64,000 nucleotides of DNA from the NCBI GenBank assembly GCA_026874595.1, contig CM049314.1, positions 3,557,318 through 3,621,317 on the forward strand, written 5' to 3'. Below the pieces are notes generated by a model that did not search any database, was not told where the DNA came from, and saw only the letters and a list, made by a program, of their open reading frames with translations. Of this stretch, positions 22,816-36,900 are shown in pieces. Numbering within the stretch: position 1 is the stretch's first letter; every line of letters starts with the position of its first letter. Made by a program: the position numbers and the translations under genes. The DNA comes from Sipunculus nudus. Lineage: Eukaryota; Annelida; Sipuncula; Golfingiida; Sipunculidae.

Positions 22816-23009
22816 GGATCCCAATCTGGAGCCGGGCCGCCACAGCCTGGATGAGTGGCCACTATACAATCTAGAGAGGAAAGAGTACTTGGAACTGAAT
22901 ACCAAGTTCTTACACAACCCTGACAAGTCGCAAGCCGTCGGAAGAGGTCCCCGGACGAAAGAATGTGCTTTCTGGCAATCATACTTGCCCAAGCTGATGA
23001 GCGCAACAG
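22816..23009 (+). CDS. ACHE: Acetylcholinesterase, coding exon 2
   Basis: Joins exon 1 in phase: GG from exon 1 plus G here restores Gly514, followed by DPNLEPG as in the family's conserved FAxTGDPN block. Encodes residues 515-578 plus one base of codon 579. It contains Cys564 in ECAFW, which should pair with Cys436, and the end-of-domain motif FWQSYLPKLMSATG. The acceptor is tattttacag at 22806-22815; the donor is ACAG|GTATTT at 23010. The last codon is completed by exon 3. The boundary position matches vertebrate cholinesterases, where alternative C-terminal exons are attached at exactly this point. Confidence 0.93.
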
Positions 23010-23107
23010 GTATTTCCCAAATTTACTACCAGAGTTTGTTCTGCATGATGAAGAATAAATACGGAATTAGAAATGGACCATACACAGCAGGAAAAACATA
23101 TGTATAA
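23010..23107 (+). other. Possible readthrough extension of exon 2
   Basis: If the intron after exon 2 is retained, the frame continues for 31 codons to a stop at 23105-23107. The extra peptide has one Cys and ends TAGKTYV. Vertebrate AChE has a readthrough (R) form made in just this way. Nothing in the sequence shows that this form is used here. Confidence 0.25.
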
Positions 23108-26100
23108 CAAGTTTTGGGAATTCTAACCATAAGTATATTTGTAAAAACTCATGGGCGGGTATGCTTGTTCGTTTAAAATAAAAAAAGTACCTAACAACAT
23201 TTTAAGTGGTCAATACAGACCCAAACCAATTATTGATAAACCATAAGAAGTGAAAAAGGATTAAACTGCATTGGGAATGGTTCATATGGGTGATCTAGGC
23301 CATGATATTATCCCATGTGAAATACATTTATATATGTAAAACCTTGGAAGACAATTTCCCGTTTAATCCAACTCCTGTCATGCGGCATATGATATATTTT
23401 TCCATAGGTGTCGAGAAATAATAATATTTATATCACATACATTTAATAAATACTCTCTTGCAAATTTGTGTAACATCCCAATGATTGAGCTAAACAAGAA
23501 AATAATTATGTTTAACTGAATGAATAGTGCTTTTTATAAGCCTATAACGTCTTCCCTATGTGTACGGTCAATCACTCTACTAATTTAAGCGAATATTGTA
23601 CAACCTGACTGGAAATAGCAGATACATATAACACATTGAACCAAGGTGTGGGTCATTTGCAGGACCATTGACGTTTAAAACAGTGCATGTTTAACAATTG
23701 TACAATGGAGATAGTCTGAGGTGTATTGTGCTCCAGGTGTGGAGTTGTTGCTTCAGGCTTGCATGGTTCTAACACGACTAACCTGCCTGTCAACAGGAAG
23801 CAGCTACTGAATGTGGGTTGCTGATCACAAATGTCTATCAGTATGATTGGGAGGTGGCTAAGTGCCTAGTTGCCTCGTGTTTTAGAGCATAAATGTATCC
23901 AGTATTGCACTAAACATTTTCACATTTGACTATCTATTTTTGTATTTAAACATTTACGAGTATATATACACAAAGAGACAAAAAGTAGATGTCTGAAGTA
24001 AAATCAAAACAGATGATCGCTGATTTTAATCTTTTTTTTTTTCTTCATAATCAACTTTAAGTTTAAAATCTTACATATATTCGTTATTATTATAAAAGAT
24101 ATTTGAGTTAAATATATCGATATCATAAAGAAAGAAAGTACTGAAAGTCTGTGAGAGATTTTACCATGGTTGTTTAGTATTATCACAGTATTTATCGAAA
24201 AGATAAACATCTTTTAAGAAAAGCGTATTAAACAGTCCCGAAAGATTCGACCAAGAAAGATAAATATAATGGAATCCACCATTTACCCCAGTAGTAATGT
24301 TTAAAATTAATAAATTCGCAGAATCGATCAGTGAACCAGGGGCCGGCAAGAGTGTAAGAATATAGCTGCCGCGTTGACTAGAGGGATTTCTCGGGTTAAT
24401 CTCTCTGTATGAGGAAGTTCATTTGATTGAAACGCTAAATGACAGTGAGTAAAACCAGACCACTCCCGCCTAAATCCCTAGGAGTAGCCGGATAAACAAT
24501 GGCCGATCACATCAAGACCAGTTTTAGGATCTCTAGTATACACTTTTTACGGAGCTTTATGAAGGAAATAAAATTTCACGGGATGCACCGAGATAAGAAA
24601 GGGATTTATATTCTAAGTGCTTTAATGGATCTTTTGTCTCCGCTATTGATTGCGTAAGCTGTGCTTGATTGCAAAAAAATGATATGATAAATAGTCAACA
24701 CTGAGAAAAAACGGCCAAGAAAAACTGAGTATGAAATCGGATGGACCACCTGACTAAGCCTGTAATGGAGACTCTAAGGGGGTAGCTTTTCTTCATTTCA
24801 ATAAGAATTCATGATAACGGTTTATTATTATACGAATGCGGAACTGTAAGACGCTAGATCATACTCAGTTTGTCTGATTTTATCCATTTGTCTCTTAGCC
24901 CGGGGTGTGTTCACAGACAAGATGATCATGATTGTCTCCACTCATTATTACTCAGAAGGTCAATCAGGTTCAATTGATACTGAGACATAGAACTTTAGCA
25001 TTTGCTTTATTTTATTTCTGAGGTCATACGTATTCATACTTACTGTCCAAGATTGTCACTATCCTAAAGCAAATGATCTTTAGTTAATATTCTAAATAAA
25101 GACTATATAAATATAGTCTATATTTTTTTACACCGTCTTTGTTGTATAAAAATAAATATACCGGAAAACATACGGGGTAATGGACTACACATGATCAGCT
25201 TAGATTTTATGCAAGTTCTGCGCTTGTCAGGTATTTGACTGTTTACATTACTAATGTTTACTATGATTGGTTGCTCGCAAGTACCCTGTTCATGATTATA
25301 CATTGTATATATATGCGATTAAGGTCACACGGAGTTCATGGTAAGGTCAATTTCGTGATGTAAACCGACAACTTCGTGACGAAAATTAACAACTTTGCTA
25401 TGTAAAGTAACACCGACATGAGCTCTTTTAAATTGCACACGCTCGCTACCGGTTAGCGCTTGTGTGACACAAATGAGAATATGCCTTGGTTACCCTGACC
25501 TTTAAATGTCATTCTGCGATTTGTCCTCCATTTATTCAAAATCGTCATTCACACTTTGTCCGAATGTAATGACATATTGGAACTTTGGAAAGGTTAGAAG
25601 CTCGCTATGTGGTTTTGAGGACTTTTGGTGAATAACGTGTCCGTCTGATAAATGTACTACACAAATAATGAAAATTCATAACCGAGAATGGTGTGATCTA
25701 CTCAGTGACCTCCCTTTTTACTGACCAGATCTTAGGAATTTAATATTCTTTCAACTAAATCCTCCCGTCACTTCGTGTTACGATTATGCCGCCGACGATA
25801 TCCATCTGGTACTTAAAATCTTTTTACACACGCAAAATATTACCACTTTGCTTGGCCAGTAAAGTCCATTGTGGTTTGCTTAAAACAAGTCTCTTTCAGT
25901 TGCATTTGAATCCGGTAGTCTATATTCAAATAAGCAAAGTTCAGCCCACGCTCGGCACTCTTTCCCGTGGTAGTAACTACATCTTGCGTCAGCAATGGAC
26001 GGTTAGAAACCTGATATGTTATAATCCGCGGAACGGGATGCGCTTTTCTCGTCCTGTTTAATGGAGCAACAGGAAGATGATGCGTGTTTCTGCTCTGTAC

Positions 26101-26172
26101 CTGCTACGTGTAGTCTCCATTAACATGATCTGTAAAGGTGCGAGAACATAACAACCACAACAATCTAAATTT

Positions 26173-26231
<59 letters not shown>

Positions 26232-28056
26232 TCTATCCTATTTATTATGGGATACATGGTTGTCAATAAATAGGATCTGACGTCGTGATTTGAGCAATTT
26301 CTGAAACTTATTGTTATACATTTAACAATATAAAAGTACAATTTTAGCGAGAAAAAAGAGCATACCATCCACATAATATGTATGGGATATGCGATATCAT
26401 GCGTCATTACCGAAGGAATGCATAGATAGTGATTTCGTTAAATAAGGTAATTTGAATTGCATATATAGATAGTAATTCAGTTATTTGAAGATCATTGCTA
26501 TATAGTTCGTTGGATGCTCGTGTCATTAAGGAAAGCCAGTTTCAGGTATATATCATAGCTTTGGTGAAACATTGTGAATTTTCACAATTGTGTGGGTATA
26601 CCTCAGGTTATTCCTGACATGTGTTCAATGAAATACGATATATAAAGGGACAAAAGGTGACAAAATTTGTAAAATTACACCGCACACTTAGAATATTAAA
26701 ATTAAGAATAAATATATACAGTATAAACGTTCATCTGTATTTGGGGCTAATTTGAATCCCTCAAAATCAAAAAAAAGAACTAACCACAATATTTAAGGAC
26801 TTCGATAAATGACTGACCATAGCCGTAACATAATATTTCTAGTCATTTTAAATTAGACGAGATACACGTATAGCCTAACTCATAATGCAAATCGCCTGCT
26901 TCAACAAACCCCTTGTGACTTTCCATTTGGTATCAGCTTATGGTCAATATTCTGTGGGAACTAGACCCCTTGTCCTTTCCTGCTTCTGATTTTTTTCACA
27001 TATTAGGGTAGATTTACATAGATTATCGGTGATGCTTTAACGATCGATTAACAATAGAAATTCTATGATTATCATGAAATTTGATAACGTTTGTAAAAAT
27101 ATCTCAATATTTGGCACTTTAAGTGATATGACGCACCATTTTTACAAAGTCTAGCGCGACTTAAAAGCCCTTTGGTAACAGAAAACTACGTGACATTTGC
27201 ATTTTATTGCCGAAATCTTCCTCAAGCAGTCACTTTGGTAGTTAAATGTTTTAAGTAAGGAAAAATCGCGCCCTAAAGACAATGTACCAGAACATGGACC
27301 TGAACTTGCAAATCATCCAACTTTGGTATTTTTGTCAATGGAAAAGATATATGGCCAATCGGTTCCGAACATAGAATCATTTTCCTCCATTGTTATTGAC
27401 GAAGACCAGTATTGTCACAGCCTTGTTAGGCAGCTTCCACGTGGTGTTACCTTTCGGTTATGTCTCTAATTAGAGAAATTTAAAGCGAGTTTCCAATATA
27501 CTCTTTAGTTAGGTATCAGATAAATATATGCCATTATATTTGGAGTGACTGCATTAACAGTGGTTGTTCTGGGGAAAAGCTGTGAATTGTGAAAGAAAAC
27601 ACCACCTGAAAGAAACTCGAACGCCATGTTTAAATGTGGTCGGATTGTGAAGGCGCGGGCGTTATGACCTCAATGAACTTACGTCACCCGGATTGACATC
27701 ATTATTTTGATGAGGTAATGAAAATGTTGTGGTTACTGTTGTGCTTGTTCATAGTTTCCTTCTAATAGTATGTATCCGTAGTTGTAGAGATTTCTAATTC
27801 ATTTACTGTAGCTCTTTCTTTCCTGACTTGTGCATTATGTTAAATAGTTATGGGAAACTTGTTCGTTCCATGCCTGATGATTTGCATGTCATTAAACCTT
27901 AAACCTGTGAAATCCCATGTTGGACAGCACTTATTTTGTTATCTGGCCTGTTATTTTATTTTTTAGTTTTTATGTATATTTACATTTGAGTATGTCAGAT
28001 AATAATCAATAAAATGTGACAAAGCCTAAACAGTGTATAGGCAAAATTAAACATAC

Positions 28057-28108
<52 letters not shown>

Positions 28109-28178
28109 AAAGATTTAGTAAATGTATGAGCGATAGTAGCTATAGTTCTGATATGTTAAAACCTTTCTTTGGTTTCAG
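23108..28178. other. Esterase intron 2
   Basis: About 5.1 kb without a recognised gene. TA microsatellites lie at 26174-26225 and 28061-28106. I looked for an alternative hydrophobic (GPI-type) C-terminal exon and did not see one. It ends with a good acceptor, ctttggtttcag at 28167-28178. Confidence 0.5.
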
Positions 28179-28324
28179 GGGACATCAGTGAAGTTGAGAA
28201 AGAATGGAAGTTGCAGTTTCAGGAATGGCGTAATAACTACATCGTAGACTGGAAGCGTCAGTACGACACATTCATAGAGAAACAAAAGAAGGAAGAAAAG
28301 TCTAACTGTCCAGGCAGACTATAA
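28179..28324 (+). CDS. ACHE: Acetylcholinesterase, coding exon 3 (T-type tail)
   Basis: Completes codon Gly579 and adds 47 residues to a stop at 28322. The tail is an amphipathic, Trp-rich helix: Trp588, Trp595 and Trp603, with Phe592, Tyr599 and Tyr607, then a Lys/Glu-rich stretch and Cys622 four residues from the end. This is the layout of the tryptophan amphiphilic tetramerisation (T) peptide, which lets vertebrate AChE form tetramers on a proline-rich anchor (ColQ or PRiMA) and dimerise through the C-terminal Cys. The spacing is 7 then 8 residues; the vertebrate peptide has 7 and 7. The full protein is 626 residues, normal for the family. Confidence 0.9.
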
Positions 28325-28614
28325 ACATAACGCATGCGCATTCAGTGGATGCAAACTCATTTAGACTGGAAGTGTCTACATGTGGGAATGTCTGAAAAAC
28401 ATAGACCGTAAATTATTTCAGAGACCGCTCTACAAAATTGAATACTACTGTTTCTCTCCGAACATGCCTACGTATTTTAATCAAGTTCTGGTCTAAATTA
28501 TTTCAGATTTATTACACTCCGAGTTTGCAATTTGATCGTATCGTTTTAATACTATTTTAGTGTATATAACTTTATTTATAAATATGTCCTTACACACACA
28601 CTAACACACACACA

Positions 28615-28656
<42 letters not shown>

Positions 28657-30122
28657 CAGCCATATTAATGGTTATAAGGCCATTTTGATGTCATAGTAGT
28701 ATAATTATCCTCACTTTTATTAAGTTGGGAATAATTGCCGTTAATTAAAACTGCTTAAAACTTTATCTTGTTCAAACTTTAGATTAACTGCATGGACGTT
28801 GATATATCTGAAATAAGACTACTGGGGAGACGTATGTTGGTAATTTGATGCTTAAGCCATAACGCCCGGGACAGGATTGGCCTAGACGATCTTCCAATAG
28901 AGGACGGCTAACATACAACATGGACGAACGCGTCTATCTGGACAGAATGGTCCTGTAAACATGAGTTACTGGGAGACAAAAGAAGAGTTACGCCGACATA
29001 AGAAGCAAATATGGATGAACGAACATTGACGTATATTTGTATATGCTGCGTGTAAAATTAATATTTATTCAGTATTTGCAATTCATATAGTATAAATGAT
29101 AATATACCTACCAAAAAACATCCAGCCTTTCTTTAACCAATTTATGACCGATGTAACCAATATATTTTTACTGAATAACAATAGTCATACTGTTTTTAAA
29201 CACGTCATCATTTTATATAATACAATGAGAGATCTACATATGTAGTGTTAAGTAATTTCAGCAGCATTTTCGTAGCGTGTCATCCATGTTATTGTTAGGT
29301 TTAATCTTTATACGTCTCTTACAGGTCTGAAAGTGAATTTTTGATCGTGGATTTTTTTTTTGCCTTAATCAGACAGTGAGAATTGTAAATTTAACACTGT
29401 GACTCATCAAGGGCGATTTGACATCTTTATCCCGTTTATTAATCATCGCCTTAAACAAGACATTTCATATGTGCTGTTTAAATTGATAATTGTTTAACAT
29501 GTAAAGATTATACATAGAACTAGACAGGTATATATTTGTAGAGTATGCTGTACAAACAGTTTATCCATATTGGATGTTTACATATAGAATGAATGTGATG
29601 AACAATGTTTGACAAGAAATATATATATGTTGTTCGTGATATACACATCGGTTCATATTTCTGGCACATTTGAACCCTTATAAAATGTCTAAATAAGCAT
29701 TACTTTTTTTTTAGTTTTTCTTTTTAAATAGAGAAATAGAAGTATAAAAGTAACTTTCACCTACATATACATAAATTGAATAAATACCTTTAACTTTCAC
29801 GCAACCCTTTAAATATAAATTTAATAAAAATGTTACATGTTTGATAAAATAACCAATTAATTTACAATAATACAAAGATATTCTGTAACGTTTTCAGAAT
29901 TCATTATATTTTTATGATTTCGTCCAAACCACCTTCAGTCTAGGTTAGAATCTTTGTTGGTATCAACTTGTAGCTATTCAGGGTCATCTTCTTTTCTACC
30001 TCGATGTACTCTGTGAAATATTTATCTGACTCATTTAATTAATGTTTCGACTTTCCGAATGTGTTCGCAACCTTTGCTAGCTTATTTTCTCTTCCTATAT
30101 ATATAATATATATATGCGGTTT

Positions 30123-30166
<44 letters not shown>

Positions 30167-33100
30167 CTGTATAAACTTGATCTTGATGATGGATCATGAA
30201 TTCCATGTCTCTGATATGCACACTTAAGGTACGATTATAAAAAGTATTTATATTTAACTAGTCGTTCGGTGCTACGTTGTCACTTATTCCGAGACAACCA
30301 TATAAAAGAACTGTTAACAAGATAAAAGTCCGATTAAATATTATATAATTGCTATACAAGTACTCTATAAATGGTTCGTACGGTTAAATCGGAATGACAG
30401 AGTAATTGAAAATAAATCACCTGGATCCGTGGTAGAAATCCGAGACGATAAATGCGTTTTTTTTTAATTACTTTGCAGACAGAAAGCACCACATGCATTA
30501 TAAAATTAAGTGAGCCTCGATGCCATTATAAAGCACCGGTTTACACACTAGCCACATTATGTCACGTACAATGTTCTTAATTGCTCGGTCTAACATACGG
30601 TTATAAAATTTTAAGTAAGTCCGATTATAAACGACATTGAATTATAGACAAAATAACACTCTGCAATGATTTCTTTCTGTTGATATCAGAATAACTAAGT
30701 TATAACCCTGATCGCAGATTTTTACAAAAAAAAGCTAGTTTTTCTCTGCTTCTTTTCATATGTCAATACCTGATTTTTTTATTAGAGCAAAAAGGAAATA
30801 TTTACAGAGAACCAGCCGTCTTGAGCGGGAAAATGTTCACTTTATAGCAAGAATTATCGAAAATATAACCTAGGACCTTTAGCATTTCGCCGCACTTGCG
30901 TCATGCAGCGTGAAAAAAAATAACAGCTACTATCTTGTTTATACAGCTAGAGTTTCACGAGTTGGCCAACGCCGATTTTCTATCCCAGCTCAGGCAATCC
31001 AGGTTTCACACTGGTTTGACCCCGACTCACAGCTGTCTACGGACGATGGAAATACGATGTCCTTCTAAAGATAGATTTCATGGGTTGGTAGTCGCTGCTT
31101 GCACATGTCAGACCTTGGCAGTTTTCTCTCCGCGCAGGTGTTCGGTAACGGGTTTATGCAGCAGCGCCAGCCGTGTAAAGACAGGACCCAACCAAAACAC
31201 TGGCTACCTGTTTCGTGTCAGAGAACGTATGAAAACACATGAAAATGTATTTTCAACAAGGTGGAGTGAATTGATTAATCCCTGTAAATAAGATTCCCTC
31301 TTTGTCCGTTCAAGCCCTTGTTTGTAATCGATCCAGGAGGATTTTTTTAATACCTTAGTGCTTTTAATTGAAGTCATCTCCCTTAGAATGCTGCAGTCAC
31401 GACCTGAAGCTTTTCTCAAATTTGTTTTCTTAAATCAACAATTCCAGCATATTATAAATTTCTCGTTTTTGTCCTCGATCGATATGTTGCTACAGTCCGT
31501 TCAAATTTGGGGGGGGGGCAAATCGGTGAATCGTGTTAATTAGGAAATGTTCATATTTCTGTTCAAAATGTGGCAAAGACAATGGCATTATGAGTATTCT
31601 GGCAACACAGAATGCAGTTTTTGATTCAAACGTTTTAACATTTTTTACTTCAAGAATTTATGGACGGATCTTCATGTAGTTACGGCACTTATGGCGTCTT
31701 TCAGCTGTCGACGTATTTTATGATATTTCTTGTAGGTATCAACAATAACAAACACCCGATGAAAGAATGTCGCAAACTGTCTTTGAAGCTGTCACGGCGC
31801 TTAACATGTCATACAGAAATAGATTGATTTCCCATATTCTCATAATTGTTTAGTTCACTCAAAGTTTATAAGAGATTGGTTCCAGCTATATAGTTAATAA
31901 GGTCACCCATTATTAAATGAAAGGCCAGTATTTCAAAGTTAACTGACTTTTACGATAAATACCCCATGAAAGCGATGGGCACTTAATCGAGGAGCAGGGA
32001 TCAGCCCTGTGGTCCGCGGGTCCTATTTTTTTCAGATCTCGATTTTTATTTGCTTTTGCAGAACAGTAAAAGACCTTGGTGTTAAGTATGAGCATTCTGA
32101 AAATTGGTCCTCCTTGTGAGGTAAAATGAATACGCTTGAGAACCTACCTGTGAAATGTATTCACAGATTAGCAAAACACAAAGGAAACCCCGGAAACCTC
32201 TTTTAAAGTTTTGGACCTTTGAAGGTAAAATGCATTTCTGTAAGAAAATCCAGATTGTAACTATTCGGTTGATATCAGAAGATGTCATCACTACCTTCTT
32301 CAGGAAATACCACATGCTCAGCAGATCATGTCAAAACGGCTTGTCATATTACTAACAGATAACCTCCAGTCGAACACATACCGAGTTTCCATGGAACGGA
32401 TCATAACTTGCTACGAAACCATATGTTGGTTGGAGAGGTTAAAGGGCGATCTTGAAGTTAGTGCTTTTGTTTAAAGCAGTAGTGAATGGTGCTTCTCACA
32501 CTTCGCGTGCGTTAAAAATGGTTTGTTTCTTTCTGAAAAAAAATCGATTTGCCTGTGACATGACCGATTATTTTCAAATTTTGCGATGATCATAAATAAA
32601 AAAAAATTGTTGACAATCATTCACTTCCACTTGCACCTTGTAGGGAAGTTTTTGGTATTATATACTCCAGATCGCACCGCATGTTATAAAATAAAACTAC
32701 AAACATAAATATTTGTCCATAAAGTATATATTAAATTTTGCTTCTTATGTACTTGGCATCAGGGGAGGAATGGGTGAGCTTTGTGCCGAATCCATTATCT
32801 GAGCCATAGATATTGTGAGAAACCGAAATACTTTATTCCTTATTACGGACAAAAAATAAAGACTTAGGAAGTAGAAAATATTTAAACATTCTGTCTGAAA
32901 GGTGTATTGAACTGTAAAGGAAGGTTTACAGCGGGGCAGTGGGAGACTTTATGAATAGTGATGGTTTGTTTGTTAAATATCATAAATAATTTTATAGAAA
33001 AGAAACAAAGAGTTTTGGCTTGTGTATATTATCAGCGGATCTCAATTGATGCTTCGTATACTTTAGTCAAAATAAATATTAAAACCATTTTAGACAGTAT

Positions 33101-33411
33101 TAAATGGAGTCTAAATACGAACACATATATTTGCACAAGCAAACTGAGTTTCGGTAACAAGGCAAGTGGACAACTGGGAAATTGATTGGTTTTTGCCTTG
33201 GAACCTGTGCACACACGGTTTGTTGAATGAGATGACCGTCGTTGTAAGTTTATCTTCAGAATTCCAAATTATGTAGCATGAAAAAAATAAAAAAAAATAG
33301 TTTTTGTCAGTTTTGAAAATTAAGCCATCATATAACATTTCTAACATAGTTGACTGCGAATCTGAAATGCAGAATATTCCTAATTAATTTCACCACACCA
33401 GTGTAGTTCCT
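28325..33411. other. 3' UTR and downstream of esterase to the gap
   Basis: The 3' UTR begins here. Candidate AATAAA signals occur, for example near 29780, but the end cannot be fixed. Microsatellites: CA/TA at 28590-28654 and TA at 30093-30163. No further gene is seen; the longest open frame (about 118 codons near 30935) has no recognisable feature. Confidence 0.5.
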
Positions 33412-33911
33412 NNNNNNNNNNNNNNNNNNNNNNNNNNNNNNNNNNNNNNNNNNNNNNNNNNNNNNNNNNNNNNNNNNNNNNNNNNNNNNNNNNNNNNNNN
33501 NNNNNNNNNNNNNNNNNNNNNNNNNNNNNNNNNNNNNNNNNNNNNNNNNNNNNNNNNNNNNNNNNNNNNNNNNNNNNNNNNNNNNNNNNNNNNNNNNNNN
33601 NNNNNNNNNNNNNNNNNNNNNNNNNNNNNNNNNNNNNNNNNNNNNNNNNNNNNNNNNNNNNNNNNNNNNNNNNNNNNNNNNNNNNNNNNNNNNNNNNNNN
33701 NNNNNNNNNNNNNNNNNNNNNNNNNNNNNNNNNNNNNNNNNNNNNNNNNNNNNNNNNNNNNNNNNNNNNNNNNNNNNNNNNNNNNNNNNNNNNNNNNNNN
33801 NNNNNNNNNNNNNNNNNNNNNNNNNNNNNNNNNNNNNNNNNNNNNNNNNNNNNNNNNNNNNNNNNNNNNNNNNNNNNNNNNNNNNNNNNNNNNNNNNNNN
33901 NNNNNNNNNNN
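33412..33911. other. Assembly gap, 500 N
   Basis: Exactly 500 undetermined bases, a placeholder length typical of scaffolding. The 22-bp satellite is present only on the right side of the gap, so true gap size and even adjacency are uncertain. Confidence 1.
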
Positions 33912-36900
33912 GATATCAGAAAAATTAACTGTGATATCAAAAATATTAACTGTGAGATCATAATAGATTAACTTGATATCCAAAAAGTTTAACTGTGATA
34001 TCAAAAAGATTACCTGTGATCATCAGAAAAGATTAACTGATATCAGAAAAGATTAACTGTGATATCAGAAAGGATTAACTGTGATATCAGAAAGAAGATT
34101 AACTGTGATATCAGAAAAGATTAACTGTGATATCAGAAAAGGATTAACTGTGATATCAGAACTAAGATTAACCTGTGATATCAGAAAAGATTAACTGTGA
34201 TTATCAGAAAAGATTAACTGTGATATCAGAAAGAAGATTAACCTGTGATATCAGAAAAGATTAACTGTGATATCAGAAAAGATTAACTGTGATTATCAGA
34301 AAAGATTAACTGTGATATCAGAAAAGAATTAACTGTGATATCAGAAAAGATTAACTGTGATATCAGAAAAGATTAACTGTGATATCAGAAAAGATTAACT
34401 GTGATATCAGAAAAGATTAACTGTGATATCAGAAAAGATTAACTGTGATATCAGAAAAAGATTAACTGTGATATCAGAAAAGATTAACTGTGATATCAGA
34501 AAAAGATTAACTGTGATATCAGAAAAGATTAACTGTGATATCAGAAAAGATTAACTGTGATATCAGAAAAGATTAACTGTGATATCAGAATTACTGATAT
34601 CAAAAGATTAACTGTGATATCAGAAAAGATTAACTGTGATATCAGAAAAGATTAACTGTGATATCAGAAAAGATTAACTGTGATATCAGAAAAGATTAAC
34701 TGTGATATCAGAAAAGATTAACTGTGATATCAGAAAAGATTAACTGTGATATCAGAAAAGATTAACTGTGATATCAGAAAAGATTAACTGTGATATCAGA
34801 AAAGATTAACTGTGATATCAGAAAAGATTAACTGTGATATCAGAAAAGATTAACTGTGATATCAGAAAAGATTAACTGTGATATCAGAAAAGATTAACTG
34901 TGATATCAGAAAAGATTAACTGTGATATCAGAAAAGATTAACTGTGATATCAGAAAAGATTAACTGTGATATCAGAAAAGATTAACTGTGATATCAGAAA
35001 AGATTAACTGTGATATCAGAAAAGATTAACTGTGATATCAGAAAAGATTAACTGTGATATCAGAAAAGATTAACTGTGATATCAGAAAAGATTAACTGTG
35101 ATATCAGAAAAGATTAACTGTGATATCAGAAAAGATTAACTGTGATATCAGAAAAGATTAACTGTGATATCAGAAAAGATTAACTGTGATATCAGAAAAG
35201 ATTAACTGTGATATCAGAAAAGATTAACTGTGATATCAGAAAAGATTAACTGTTGATATCAGAAAAAGATTAACTGTGATATCAGAAAAGATTAACTGTG
35301 ATATCAGAAAAGATTAACTGTGATATCAGAAAAGATTAACTGTGATATCAGAAAAGATTAACTGTGATATCAGAAAAGATTAACTGTGATATCAGAAAAG
35401 ATTAACTGTGATATCAGAAAAAGATTAACTGTGATATCAGAAAAGATTAACTGTGATATCAGAAAAAGATTAACTGTGATATCAGAAAAGATTAACTGTG
35501 ATATCAGAAAAGATTAACTGTGATATCAGAAAAGATTAACTGTGATATCAGAAAAGATTAACTGTGATATCAGAAAAGATTAACTGTGATATCAGAAAAG
35601 ATTAACTGTGATATCAGAAAAGATTAACTGTGATATCAGAAAAGATTAACTGTGATATCAGAAAAGATTAACTGTGATATCAGAAAAGATTAACTGTGAT
35701 ATCAGAAAAGATTAACTGTGATATCAGAAAAGATTAACTGTGATATCAGAAAAGATTAACTGTGATATCAGAAAAGATTAACTGTGATATCAGAAAAGAT
35801 TAACTGTGATATCAGAAAAGATTAACTGTGATATCAGAAAAGATTAACTGTGATATCAGAAAAAGATTAAACTGTGATATCAGAAAAGATTAACTGTGAT
35901 ATCAGAAAAAGATTAACTGTGATATCAGAAAAGATTAACTGTGATATCAGAAAAGATTAACTGTGATATCAGAAAAGATTAACTGTGATATCAGAAAAGA
36001 TTAACTGTGATATCAGAAAAGATTAACTGTGATATCAGAAAAAGATTAACTGTGATATCAGAAAAGATTAACTGTGATATCAGAAAAGATTAACTGTGAT
36101 ATCAGAAAAGATTAACTGTGATATCAGAAAAGATTAACTGTGATATCAGAAAAGATTAACTGTGATATCAGAAAAGATTAACTGTGATATCAGAAAAGAT
36201 TAACTGTGATATCAGAAAAGATTAACTGTGATATCAGAAAAGATTAACTGTGATATCAGAAAAGATTAACTGTGATATCAGAAAAGATTAACTGTGATAT
36301 CAGAAAAGATTAACTGTGATATCAGAAAAGATTAACTGTGATATCAGAAAAGATTAACTGTGATATCAGAAAAGATTAACTGTGATATCAGAAAAGATTA
36401 ACTGTGATATCAGAAAAGATTAACTGTGATATCAGAAAAGATTAACTGTGATATCAGAAAAGATTAACTGTGATATCAGAAAAGATTAACTGTGATATCA
36501 GAAAAGATTAACTGTGATATCAGAAAAAGATTAACTGTGATATCAGAAAAGATTAACTGTGATATCAGAAAAAGATTAACTGTGATATCAGAAAAGATTA
36601 ACTGTGATATCAGAAAAGATTAACTGTGATATCAGAAAAGATTAACTGTGATATCAGAAAAGATTAACTGTGATATCAGAAAAGATTAACTGTGATATCA
36701 GAAAAGATTAACTGTGATATCAGAAAAGATTAACTGTGAAATCAGAAAAGTATTAACTGTGATATCAGAAAGATTAACTGTGATATCTAGAAAAGATTAA
36801 CTGTGATATCAGAAAAGATTAACTGTGATATCAGAAAAGATTAACTGTGATATCAGAAAAGATTAACTGTGATATCAGAAAAGATTAACTGTGATATCAG

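Noticed and set aside
30935-31291. 118-codon open frame downstream of AChE
   Set aside because: No recognisable domain, no splice or start support, and overlapping frames on the other strand; likely chance.
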